Position numbers and translations under genes: made by a program
Notes under the pieces: model-generated
Seen by the model: only the letters and a program-made list of their open reading frames with translations
Told to the model about the DNA's origin: nothing
The model's database searches: none
Source of the DNA: Acidobacteriota bacterium
Lineage (GTDB): Bacteria > Acidobacteriota > Vicinamibacteria > Vicinamibacterales > UBA2999
NCBI GenBank assembly: GCA_023265015.1
Contig: JAHFUO010000021.1
Location: 1-35,941, forward strand
Length of the DNA: 35,941 nucleotides
Direction: 5' to 3'
Part shown: positions 25,464 to 33,656 of the stretch, in pieces
Numbering within the stretch: position 1 is the first letter of the stretch
Layout of the letters: each line of letters opens with the position of its first letter

Positions 25464-27610
25464 TGATCGCCCTCATTCCTCTCCTCCCGCTGCTCGGATT
25501 CGTCATCAACGCGTCGCTCGGACGCCGGCTGCCGAAGGCCGTGTCAGGCGGGATCGCGTCGCTCGTGATGCTGGCCTCCTTCGCCGTTTCGGCGCTGACG
25601 GTCTGGGACCTCGCGGGCCGCGCGGCAAGCCAGCGCGTGATCGAGCAGACGCTCTACACGTGGATCTCGTCCGGCGATTTCGTGCTCGACCTGGCGTTCC
25701 GCGTCGATCCGCTGTCGGCGGTGATGATCCTCGTCGTCACCGGCGTCGGCTCGCTGATTCACATCTATTCGACCGCCTACATGCACGAGGAGGTCGACAG
25801 CGAGTACGCGCGCTACTTCTCGTATCTCAACCTGTTCGCGGCGTTCATGCTCGTGCTGGTGCTCGGCGCGAACTTCCTGGTGCTGTTCGTCGGGTGGGAA
25901 GGCGTCGGCCTCTGCTCGTACCTGCTGATCGGCTTCTGGTTCGAGAAGCAGTCGGCCTCCGACGCGGGCAAGAAAGCATTCGTCGTCAACCGCATCGGCG
26001 ACTACGCGTTCATCCTGGGCACGCTGCTGGTGTTCCTGCGCTTCGGCACGCTCGATTTCCAGCGCGTCGCGTCGGCCGTCTCGCCGCTGGCGCCGGAGTC
26101 GATGTTCGGGATGCTGTCGCTGGCGACGCTGCTGCTCTTCGTCGGCGCCACCGGCAAGTCGGCGCAGATTCCGCTGCACGTCTGGCTGCCGGACGCGATG
26201 GAAGGCCCGACGCCGGTCTCCGCGCTGATTCACGCCGCGACGATGGTGACTGCCGGCGTGTACATGCTTGGCCGCAACGCCGTGCTCTTCAGCCACGCGC
26301 CCGAGACGATGGCGATCGTGGCGGTGATTGGCGCGTCGACCGCGCTGATGGCCGGGACGATCGGCCTCGTGCAGAACGACATCAAGCGCGTGCTCGCGTA
26401 TTCGACCGTCTCGCAGCTGGGCTACATGTTCCTGGCGATGGGGGTCGGCGCGTTCGGCGCCGGCATCTTCCATCTCTACACGCACGCGTTCTTCAAGGCG
26501 CTGCTCTTCCTCGGCTCCGGCGCGGTGATCCACGCGCTCCACGGCGAGCAGGACATCCGCAACATGGGCGGCCTCAAGGCGGGCCTGCCGATCACGTACT
26601 GGACGTTCCTGATCGGATCGCTCGCGATCGCCGGCGTACCCGGGCTGGCCGGCTTCTTCAGCAAGGACGAGATCCTCTTCGAGACGTTCGCGGGCGGCCA
26701 CCGCATCCTGTGGACGATCGGCATCATGACGTCGCTGCTCACGGCGACGTACATGTTCCGGCTCGTGTTCCTGACGTTCCACGGCGAACGCAGGGAAGGT
26801 GCGATCGCGATTGGAGGCGGTGCGATTGCGCGCGACGCCGGTGCGATCTCGCACCAGGACAGTGCAAGCTCGCACCAGGACAGTGCAAGCTCGCACCAGG
26901 ACAGTGCGATCTCGCACCAGGACAGTGCGATCTCGCACCAGGACAGTGCAAGCTCGCACCAGGACAGTGCAAGCTCGCACCGACATAGTGCGGGATCGCA
27001 CCTGCACGACGCCCCTGCCGCAATGGCGTTCGCGCTGATCGTCCTTGCACTTGGTGCCGTCCTCGCCGGTTACGTGGGCGTGCCGCGCGGGCTGGGCGGT
27101 CACAACGCGCTCGGCGCGTGGCTCGAGCCGTCGTTCAAGGCGCACGCCGTCACAACGCTCGCCGATGCGCAGGTGACCTCGCCGGAGGAAGCGCAGGCCG
27201 AGGGAAGCGCCACCAGCGGGGAAGGCCTCGAGCTGTCGCTGATGGTGGTCTCGAGCATCGTCGCGCTCGTCGGCATCGGCCTCGCCGCGTTCGTCTGGCT
27301 GAAGCGGCGCGAGATCGCGGATAAGGCGGCGCAGGCGTTCCCGGGGCTGTACGAGCTGCTGTTGAACAAGTACTACGTCGACGAGATCTACGACGCCTTG
27401 ATCGTGCAGCCGATCCGCATCGTGTCGCAGGAAGGGTTGTGGCGGGGCGTCGACATGCACGTGATCGACGGCGCGGTGAACGGCACAGCTTCGATCGTCG
27501 ACAGCGGGTCAACGCTGCTGCGACGGCTGCAGAGCGGATCGGTGCGCGCGTACGCGGGCTCGCTCTTGATCGGCGTCGTATTGATTCTCGGTTATTACCT
27601 GTGGAGATAG
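25463..27610 (+). CDS. nuoL: NADH-quinone oxidoreductase subunit L, with 70-aa tandem-heptapeptide insertion
   Basis: FVGWEGVGLCSYLLIGFWFEKQSASDAGKKAFVVNRIGD, QIPLHVWLPDAMEGPTPVSALIHAATMVTAGVYML; repeat SHQDSAS/SHQDSAI. Confidence 0.96.
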   Translation: MIALIPLLPLLGFVINASLGRRLPKAVSGGIASLVMLASFAVSALTVWDLAGRAASQRVIEQTLYTWISSGDFVLDLAFRVDPLSAVMILVVTGVGSLIHIYSTAYMHEEVDSEYARYFSYLNLFAAFMLVLVLGANFLVLFVGWEGVGLCSYLLIGFWFEKQSASDAGKKAFVVNRIGDYAFILGTLLVFLRFGTLDFQRVASAVSPLAPESMFGMLSLATLLLFVGATGKSAQIPLHVWLPDAMEGPTPVSALIHAATMVTAGVYMLGRNAVLFSHAPETMAIVAVIGASTALMAGTIGLVQNDIKRVLAYSTVSQLGYMFLAMGVGAFGAGIFHLYTHAFFKALLFLGSGAVIHALHGEQDIRNMGGLKAGLPITYWTFLIGSLAIAGVPGLAGFFSKDEILFETFAGGHRILWTIGIMTSLLTATYMFRLVFLTFHGERREGAIAIGGGAIARDAGAISHQDSASSHQDSASSHQDSAISHQDSAISHQDSASSHQDSASSHRHSAGSHLHDAPAAMAFALIVLALGAVLAGYVGVPRGLGGHNALGAWLEPSFKAHAVTTLADAQVTSPEEAQAEGSATSGEGLELSLMVVSSIVALVGIGLAAFVWLKRREIADKAAQAFPGLYELLLNKYYVDEIYDALIVQPIRIVSQEGLWRGVDMHVIDGAVNGTASIVDSGSTLLRRLQSGSVRAYAGSLLIGVVLILGYYLWR
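26799..27008 (+). repeat. Ten 21-bp tandem units inside nuoL
   Basis: Central units gtgcRANctcgcaccaggaca; eight clear units from 26841 to 27008 plus two degenerate units 26799-26840 in the same 21-bp register. Confidence 0.95.
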
Positions 27611-27622
27611 CCGACACGGGAG

Positions 27623-27644
27623 GGCGGGTCCTTGTGGACCCGCC
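27623..27644. repeat. REP-like palindrome, family A variant, between nuoL and nuoM
   Basis: ggcgggtcc-ttgt-ggacccgcc. Confidence 0.8.
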
Positions 27645-27662
27645 GGTGAGACGGGAGACGGA

Positions 27663-29267
27663 TTGAACGTTCCGCTGTTATCGATTTCGTGGCTGCTGCC
27701 GGTCGCCGGCGCGGGGCTGCTGCTGCTGGTTGGCAATGCCGACCGACGCCGCAACGGCCTGATCCGCTGGCTGACGCTGGCCATCTCGATCGCCGTCTTC
27801 GCCGTGACGCTGGCGATCTGGGCGTCGTTCGACGGATCGTCGCCGGAGTTCCAGCTCGTCGAGCGGCATGCCTGGATCCCCGCGTTCGGCATCGACTACT
27901 ACGTCGCGATCGACGGCGTCAGCCTGCTGCTCGTCGTCCTCACCGCCTTCCTGACCCCGATTGCGCTGCTGTCGTCGTGGGAGTCGATCGGTCGCAAGGT
28001 GAAGGAGTTCTCGATCTTCATCCTGCTGCTCGAGGCGGCGATGATCGGCGTCTTCCTCTCGCTGGATCTCTTCCTGTTCTACGTGTTCTGGGACGCGATG
28101 CTCATCCCGATGTATTTCCTGATCGGGATCTGGGGGTACGACCAGCGCATCTACGCCGCCATCAAGTTCATGCTCTACACGATGGCCGGCAGCGTCCTGA
28201 TGCTCGTGGCGATCCTCGGGCTGGCGTATCTCCACAACGCGGCCGAAGGGTCCTACAGCTTCGACCTGCTGAAGCTCTACACGCTCGACATTGCGCCGAG
28301 CACGCAGGTCTGGTTCTTCCTTGCCTTCGCGGTCGCGTTCGCGATCAAGGTGCCGCTCTTTCCGTTCCACACGTGGCTGCCCGATGCGCACGTGCAGGCG
28401 CCGACGGCGGGCTCGGTGATCCTGGCGGGCGTCCTGCTGAAGATGGGCACCTACGGCCTCGTGCGCTTCGCGTTCCCGCTCTTCCCGGTTGCGGCGGCGT
28501 ACTTCGCGCCGTGGATCGCGGTGCTCGCGGTGATCGGCATCATCTACGGCGCGCTCGTCGCGATGGTGCAGCCCGACATGAAGAAGCTCGTGGCGTACTC
28601 CTCGGTGAGCCACCTCGGTTTTGTCGTGCTCGGCATCTGCGCGATGAACGTGCAGGGGATGCAGGGCGCGGTTTACCAGATGCTGGCGCACGGCGTCAGC
28701 ACCGGCGGGCTCTTCCTCATGGTCGGCATGCTCTCGGATCGACGTCACACGCGCCTCATCAGCGAGTTTGGCGGGCTGAAGAAGGTGATGCCGCACCTGA
28801 CGGCTGCGTTCATGATCATCATGCTCGCGTCGATCGGCCTTCCGGGCCTGAACGGCTTCATCGGCGAGTTCCTGATCATGCTGGGCGCGTTCCGCTGGGA
28901 TCCGCGTTATGTGGTGGGCGCCGGCCTGGGCGTGATCCTGTCGGCGGTCTACATGCTCTGGATGTTCCAGCGCGTGTACTACGGCAAGGTCACGCACGAT
29001 GAGAACGTGACGCTGCCGGATCTGCAGCCTCGCGAATGGGCCGCCGTGGTGCCGATCTGCGCCGCCGCGCTCATCATGGGCGTCTTCCCGGCGCTGTTCC
29101 TGAAGCCGATGGAGCCGGCGGTGACCCGCATCGTCGAGCGGATGCAGAACACGCAAACTCTGCGGGTGAAGGACGAAATGCAAAATGCCAAATTCAAAAT
29201 GCAAACAGTGAGTGCTTCGAGAGAACGAAGTGACAGTCGCGGCGCCTTCGACTCTGTTGTTCCGTAA
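27663..29267 (+). CDS. nuoM: NADH-quinone oxidoreductase subunit M
   Basis: IDYYVAIDGVSLLLVVLTAF, PLFPFHTWLPDAHVQAPTAGSVILAGVLLKMGTYGLVRF; TTG start; C-terminal extension repeat-derived. Confidence 0.95.
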   Translation: MNVPLLSISWLLPVAGAGLLLLVGNADRRRNGLIRWLTLAISIAVFAVTLAIWASFDGSSPEFQLVERHAWIPAFGIDYYVAIDGVSLLLVVLTAFLTPIALLSSWESIGRKVKEFSIFILLLEAAMIGVFLSLDLFLFYVFWDAMLIPMYFLIGIWGYDQRIYAAIKFMLYTMAGSVLMLVAILGLAYLHNAAEGSYSFDLLKLYTLDIAPSTQVWFFLAFAVAFAIKVPLFPFHTWLPDAHVQAPTAGSVILAGVLLKMGTYGLVRFAFPLFPVAAAYFAPWIAVLAVIGIIYGALVAMVQPDMKKLVAYSSVSHLGFVVLGICAMNVQGMQGAVYQMLAHGVSTGGLFLMVGMLSDRRHTRLISEFGGLKKVMPHLTAAFMIIMLASIGLPGLNGFIGEFLIMLGAFRWDPRYVVGAGLGVILSAVYMLWMFQRVYYGKVTHDENVTLPDLQPREWAAVVPICAAALIMGVFPALFLKPMEPAVTRIVERMQNTQTLRVKDEMQNAKFKMQTVSASRERSDSRGAFDSVVP

Positions 29268-29303
29268 CGATCAGTGTTTGCACTTTGAATTTTGAATTCC
29301 TGA
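29170..29303. repeat. AAATGCAAAATGCCAAATTC-type repeat with inverted partner at the nuoM 3' end
   Basis: gacgaaatgcaaaatgccaaattcaaaatgcaaac (about 29172-29206) and tgtttgcactttgaattttgaattc (about 29275-29299). Confidence 0.75.
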
Positions 29304-29306
29304 CAC

Positions 29307-30746
29307 ATGTTCAACTCAGTGCTTGACGCCATCGTCCCGATGCTCTGCGTGACCCTGGCGGCGCTTGCCGCCATGGGCGCCGAGGCGTTCCGCGGCCGCG
29401 GCGAGCGGATGCCGATCGGCGGCCTCGGCATCGTCGGCCTGCTGGGCGCCGGCATCTCCTCGGCCCTGCTCTGGAACCGCAACGCCTCGAGCTTCGGCGT
29501 CATCGTGGCCGACAACTTCGGACTGTTCGTCACGCTGGTGCTCGTCGTGGTCGGCATCCTCACGATCCTGTTCTCGTCGCAGGTCGTCGAGCGTGACGGT
29601 CTGCCGGCGGGCGAGTACTACGCGCTCGTGCTCTTCGCCATCGCCGGCATGATGATGATGGCGACCGCCAGCGATCTGCTGGTGATCTTCATCGCGCTCG
29701 AAGTGTTGTCGCTCGCGGTGTACGTGTTGACCGGCATCCGGCGCGAGGATCCACGGGCCATCGAGGCGGCCTTCAAGTACTTCCTGCTCGGGGCGTTCTC
29801 GAGCGCGTTCTTTCTGTACGGGATCGCGTTCACCTTCGGCCTGACCGGCACCACGCATCTCGATCGCATCGGGTCGTATCTTGCGGCGCAGTCGCTCTCG
29901 GACAACCCGTTGATCCTCGTGGCGCTCGGCCTGCTGCTGGTCGGGTTCTCGTTCAAGATCTCCGCGGTGCCGTTCCACATGTGGACGCCGGATGCGTACG
30001 AGGGCGCGCCCGCCATCGTGACGGGATTCATGTCGACCGGCGTGAAGGCGGCGGCGTTTGCCGCGTTCGCGCGCGTGTTCCTCTCGGCGTTCGAGCCGTT
30101 CAGCGCCGACTGGGCGCCGGTCGTGTGGTGGATCGCCGCGGCGACGATGATCCTCGGAACCGTGGTGGGCGTGGCGCAGACGAACCTGAAGCGCATGCTC
30201 GCGTACTCGAGCATCGCGCACGGCGGGTATCTGCTGGTCGGCCTCGTGGCGGCGAACCAGGTCGGGAAGGCCGCGATCCTGTTCTACCTGCTCGCGTACG
30301 CGGTGACGAACCTCTCCGCGTTCGGCGTCATCGCGCTTCTTGGCTCGCGCGACAAGCCGAACGACGAGCTGCGCGACTACGCGGGCCTCTGGCAGACCCG
30401 TCCCGCGCTCTCGGCGCTGATGACCGTGTGCCTGCTCTCGCTCGGCGGCCTCCCGCCGACCGTGGGCTTCATCGGCAAGTGGTACATCTTCAGCGCCGCC
30501 GTCGGCGCCGGCTACTACGGCCTTGCGATCATCGGCGTGCTGACGAGCGTGATCTCGGTCTTCTTCTACCTGCGGGTCGTCGTGATGATGTACATGCAGG
30601 ATCGCGGCGCCGACGCGCCCGTCGTGCAGATCAACGCTGTCAGCATGGCCGCGCTGACCGTCGCGATTGTCGCGATCTTCTACCTCGGCATCCTCCCGAC
30701 CCGGGTCCTCGACCTCGCCACCCAGTCGATTTCAACGATTTTCTAG
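29307..30746 (+). CDS. nuoN: NADH-quinone oxidoreductase subunit N
   Basis: DLLVIFIALEVLSLAVYVLTG, FKISAVPFHMWTPDAYEGAPAIVTGFMSTGVKAAAFA. Confidence 0.96.
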   Translation: MFNSVLDAIVPMLCVTLAALAAMGAEAFRGRGERMPIGGLGIVGLLGAGISSALLWNRNASSFGVIVADNFGLFVTLVLVVVGILTILFSSQVVERDGLPAGEYYALVLFAIAGMMMMATASDLLVIFIALEVLSLAVYVLTGIRREDPRAIEAAFKYFLLGAFSSAFFLYGIAFTFGLTGTTHLDRIGSYLAAQSLSDNPLILVALGLLLVGFSFKISAVPFHMWTPDAYEGAPAIVTGFMSTGVKAAAFAAFARVFLSAFEPFSADWAPVVWWIAAATMILGTVVGVAQTNLKRMLAYSSIAHGGYLLVGLVAANQVGKAAILFYLLAYAVTNLSAFGVIALLGSRDKPNDELRDYAGLWQTRPALSALMTVCLLSLGGLPPTVGFIGKWYIFSAAVGAGYYGLAIIGVLTSVISVFFYLRVVVMMYMQDRGADAPVVQINAVSMAALTVAIVAIFYLGILPTRVLDLATQSISTIF

Positions 30747-30920
30747 GTTCGAGCGCCTCCCCGCCTCCCCGCCGCCCGGGAAGCCCCGGTTTCAGGTACC
30801 CCTTGCGTACAGGGAGCGAGTAGGCACACAATCCTTCCGCGCTTCGCAGCCATCACCTCTCGGTAGCGTTTCCCGGGCCAATGAATTTCCTTCCACCTCG
30901 TGGAAGAAAGGCAGGCGGAT

Positions 30921-32141
30921 ATGATCGGGCGCTCGCGGCTTTTCGCAATGACCTCGCTGGGTCTTGCTGTTGTTCTCGTCCTCGCAGTCGGCTTCGTCGG
31001 CGGACGTCCGGTGGCCGCGCAGGCACCTGCCGCGCAGAACGCGCCGCCGGCCGCTGCTCCGGCCCCCGTGCCGGGTCCCGGCGACAAGACCGACACCTTT
31101 TTCAAGAACGTCAAGGTGCTGAAGGGGCTGCCGGCAGAGCTGATGCAGCCGTCGATGCAACTCATCGAGATCTCGCTCGGCGTCCACTGCGTCTACTGCC
31201 ACGATAACGATGGGGCCAAGCGCGAGCTCGACACGAAGCCGCAGAAGGAAATCGCGCGGCGAATGATCACGATGACCCAGGACATCAACAAGACGATGTT
31301 CAACGGCACCAATCGTGTGACGTGTTTCACGTGCCACCAGGGCCACACGAAGCCGGGACAGGTCGTGCCGTACAACGACGAGCAGACGCGCGAGCTGACG
31401 GCGATGCCGATCGCAGCGGTGATGGCGCTCAACACCGGCACCCAGCCGCCGACGACGGACCAGCTGATCAACAACGCCGTGAACGCGATTGGCGGAGCGA
31501 ACAACCTGTCGCGGGCGAGCGGTCGCGTGCTGAAGGGCGCGGTGACGAACCTGGCGCACCTCGACGAAGTGCACACCGAGCGCGCGGTCACGTCGGTGAC
31601 GCCGTTCGACGTCTACGTGAAGGGCAACAGCCGGATGACGGTGCAGCACAACATCAACGGCGACGCGCTCAACACGTACTCGGCCACCTCCAGCTGGCTC
31701 CAGGCCGGCAACGCCCCTGCGCGCGCGCTGCGCGCCGATGAACGCGAAGCCGCCCGCATGGAACAGGCCGTGCTCAACCCGGCCGACTTCAAGACGTTCC
31801 TCACGGGCCTGAAGGTGGCCGGGCAGGAAAAGGTCGGCGAGCACACGACGTGGGTCGTCGAGGGCAAGGGACAGACCTTGAGCGACGTGAAGCTCTACTT
31901 CGATCGCGACTCCGGGCTGCTCCTCAGCATCGCCTGGCAGCAGCCGTCGTACTTCTGCTGCCACCAGTTCCGCATCGACTACGACAACTACAAGATCGCC
32001 GGCGGCGTGCGCTTCCCGACGAAATGGACCAACAACGGACCGCGCCAGACGATCCTGGTCTACGAGATGGACACGGTGCAGGTGGACAATGCGATCGAGG
32101 ACGCACGGTTCATGATGCCGAGAGCCACGGCGCAGCGCTGA
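30921..32141 (+). CDS. c-type cytochrome, photosynthetic-reaction-centre-cytochrome-subunit-like, two CxxCH motifs
   Basis: ISLGVHCVYCHDNDGAKRELDTKPQKEIARRMITMTQDINKTMFNGTNRVTCFTCHQGHTKP; N-terminal signal segment. Confidence 0.85.
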   Translation: MIGRSRLFAMTSLGLAVVLVLAVGFVGGRPVAAQAPAAQNAPPAAAPAPVPGPGDKTDTFFKNVKVLKGLPAELMQPSMQLIEISLGVHCVYCHDNDGAKRELDTKPQKEIARRMITMTQDINKTMFNGTNRVTCFTCHQGHTKPGQVVPYNDEQTRELTAMPIAAVMALNTGTQPPTTDQLINNAVNAIGGANNLSRASGRVLKGAVTNLAHLDEVHTERAVTSVTPFDVYVKGNSRMTVQHNINGDALNTYSATSSWLQAGNAPARALRADEREAARMEQAVLNPADFKTFLTGLKVAGQEKVGEHTTWVVEGKGQTLSDVKLYFDRDSGLLLSIAWQQPSYFCCHQFRIDYDNYKIAGGVRFPTKWTNNGPRQTILVYEMDTVQVDNAIEDARFMMPRATAQR

Positions 32142-32149
32142 GTCGAAAT

Positions 32150-32345
32150 TGAAGCGAAATCGAAATTGAAGCTCTAAGATTTCACGATTGAAGACTGTTG
32201 AAGATTGTTGATTGCCCGATTGTCCGAATTGAATGTTGATTGGCGCGCGCGCCAATCCTGAACTCCGGGATTCAATTCCTGCAATCGCCAATCGACGTTC
32301 GGCAACAGTCTCCAATCGTGCAATCGCCAATCATCAATTCCCCGA
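32150..32345. repeat. GATTG/AATTGAA-rich degenerate short-repeat region with inverted CAATCG partner
   Basis: cgaaattgaagcgaaatcgaaattgaag...gattgaagactgttgaagattgttgattgcc ... caatcgccaatcgacg...ccaatcgtgcaatcgccaatcatcaatt. Confidence 0.7.
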
Positions 32346-32371
32346 CACGTCCTGTGTCAGAATGATCCGGC

Positions 32372-32971
32372 GTGGCCGACGCCGCCGCTGAAATCGATCG
32401 CGAGCTGAACACGCTCGAAGCGGAGCTCAAACGCCTCGAGGCGGAGTACAACATGTTCTTCGCCGGGAGGCTGCCCAGGCCGCCGTGGGAGACGCGCGGC
32501 CGCGTCGAGGCGATGGTCAAGCGGCTCGATCGCATGCACATCGGCAACACCGGCGGCCGGTTCCGCTTCAGCACGCTCCAGTCCCGCTACGCGACGTTCA
32601 TCGATCTCTGGGATCGCGGGCTGCGGGCGCGCGAGGAAGGGCGGCCGGGCCCGTTCGCCATGCAGCGGCCGGTCATCGACGAGCGGCCAAAGCGTGTACC
32701 CGATCACATCCTGCACGTCACGACCTTCAGCGACCCGCTGCACGAGATGGACAAGCTGCACGATCTGTACGACAGCCTTGTCGAGGCGCGGCGCGAGGTG
32801 GGCGAGGACGCGATCCCGTTCCACAAGTTCGCCGATCTGATCAAGACGCAGGTCTCGACGTTCAAGAAGAAGGGGAGCGGGGACGTGGCGTTCCGCGTGG
32901 CCGTGAAGCAGGGCAAGGTTGCGTTCACCGCGCGGGCGATGAAGGGACTCGATCCGGATTCAGAAGGTTGA
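32372..32971 (+). CDS. MXAN_5187 C-terminal-domain-like protein
   Basis: LNTLEAELKRLEAEYNMFFAGRLPRPPWETRGRVEAMVKRLDRMHIGNTGGRFRFSTLQSRYATFIDLWDRGLRAREEGRPGPF; GTG start. Confidence 0.65.
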   Translation: MADAAAEIDRELNTLEAELKRLEAEYNMFFAGRLPRPPWETRGRVEAMVKRLDRMHIGNTGGRFRFSTLQSRYATFIDLWDRGLRAREEGRPGPFAMQRPVIDERPKRVPDHILHVTTFSDPLHEMDKLHDLYDSLVEARREVGEDAIPFHKFADLIKTQVSTFKKKGSGDVAFRVAVKQGKVAFTARAMKGLDPDSEG

Positions 32972-33003
32972 GCGGACGCGTGAGCCGGGGGGAAGGAAGT
33001 GAA

Positions 33004-33030
33004 GCCCGGCGCCGCGGAACGGCGCCGGGC
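33004..33030 (-). terminator. GC-rich hairpin downstream of the cold-shock gene
   Basis: gcccggcgccg-cggaa-cggcgccgggc, nearly perfect stem between convergent genes. Confidence 0.65.
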
Positions 33031-33046
33031 AGGTCGTGAAGTGATT

Positions 33047-33250
33047 CTAGGCTTTGGTGACGTTCCCTGCCTGCGGGCCTTTCGGGCCGTCGACGATCTC
33101 GAACTCGACCGCCTGACCCTCTTCCAGGGACCGGAAGCCGTTGCCACTGATGGCGGAGTAATGAACGAACACGTCGCTGCCACCCTCCCGCTCAATGAAA
33201 CCATAGCCCTTGGCGTTGTTGAACCACTTGACCTTGCCTGTAATGCGCAT
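33047..33250 (-). CDS. Cold-shock protein, CspA family
   Basis: [67 protein letters not shown]. Confidence 0.96.
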   Translation of the reverse strand: MRITGKVKWFNNAKGYGFIEREGGSDVFVHYSAISGNGFRSLEEGQAVEFEIVDGPKGPQAGNVTKA

Positions 33251-33505
33251 CGTTCTTCTTCCCAGCTTGCTAGGCGGGCTGCCGCGACTGGCCGACCCGC
33301 TCGTTCACGTGCACGCGAAAACCGCAGATGAGCTTCCGGGCACAAAAAAAGACCGCGAGTGCTTGCGCGGCCTCGACTTCTACGTCCAGGGAACGCCCCT
33401 CAACGCAGCGCTATCCTAAGCATCCGTTACATTCGTGTCAAGGTCCACGAGCCGGAACCATCGTTCTTTCAACACGATCGGTCTGGTACTCCCACAACCC
33501 CGAAC

Positions 33506-33648
33506 CCGTGAACCCGGGAACCCGTGCACCCGGGAACCCGGGCACCCGGGAACCCGGGAACCCGGGAACCCGAGCACCCGAGCACCCGGGAACCCGAGCA
33601 CCCGAGCACCCGAGCACCTGAGCACCCGAGCACCAGAGAACCAGAGAA
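33506..33648. repeat. (CCCGRGMA)n octanucleotide array, about 18 units
   Basis: cccgtgaacccgggaacccgtgcacccgggaa...cccgagcacccgagcaccagagaaccagagaa, ending 8 bp before the purH ATG. Confidence 0.93.
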
Positions 33649-33656
33649 CCCATTTC

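Noticed and set aside
25544-27460. 638-aa minus-strand ORF opposite nuoL
   Set aside because: Antisense shadow ORF; composition artefact, with low-complexity DRTVLVRACTVLVR from the 21-bp array.
27678-29204. 508-aa minus-strand ORF opposite nuoM
   Set aside because: Antisense shadow ORF rich in H, R, E and D; no recognisable domain.
33506-33648. Possible CRISPR array or N-terminal purH extension in ORF 33435
   Set aside because: 8-bp contiguous units without spacers; PurH homology starts at ATG 33657, so the upstream reading frame is fortuitous.
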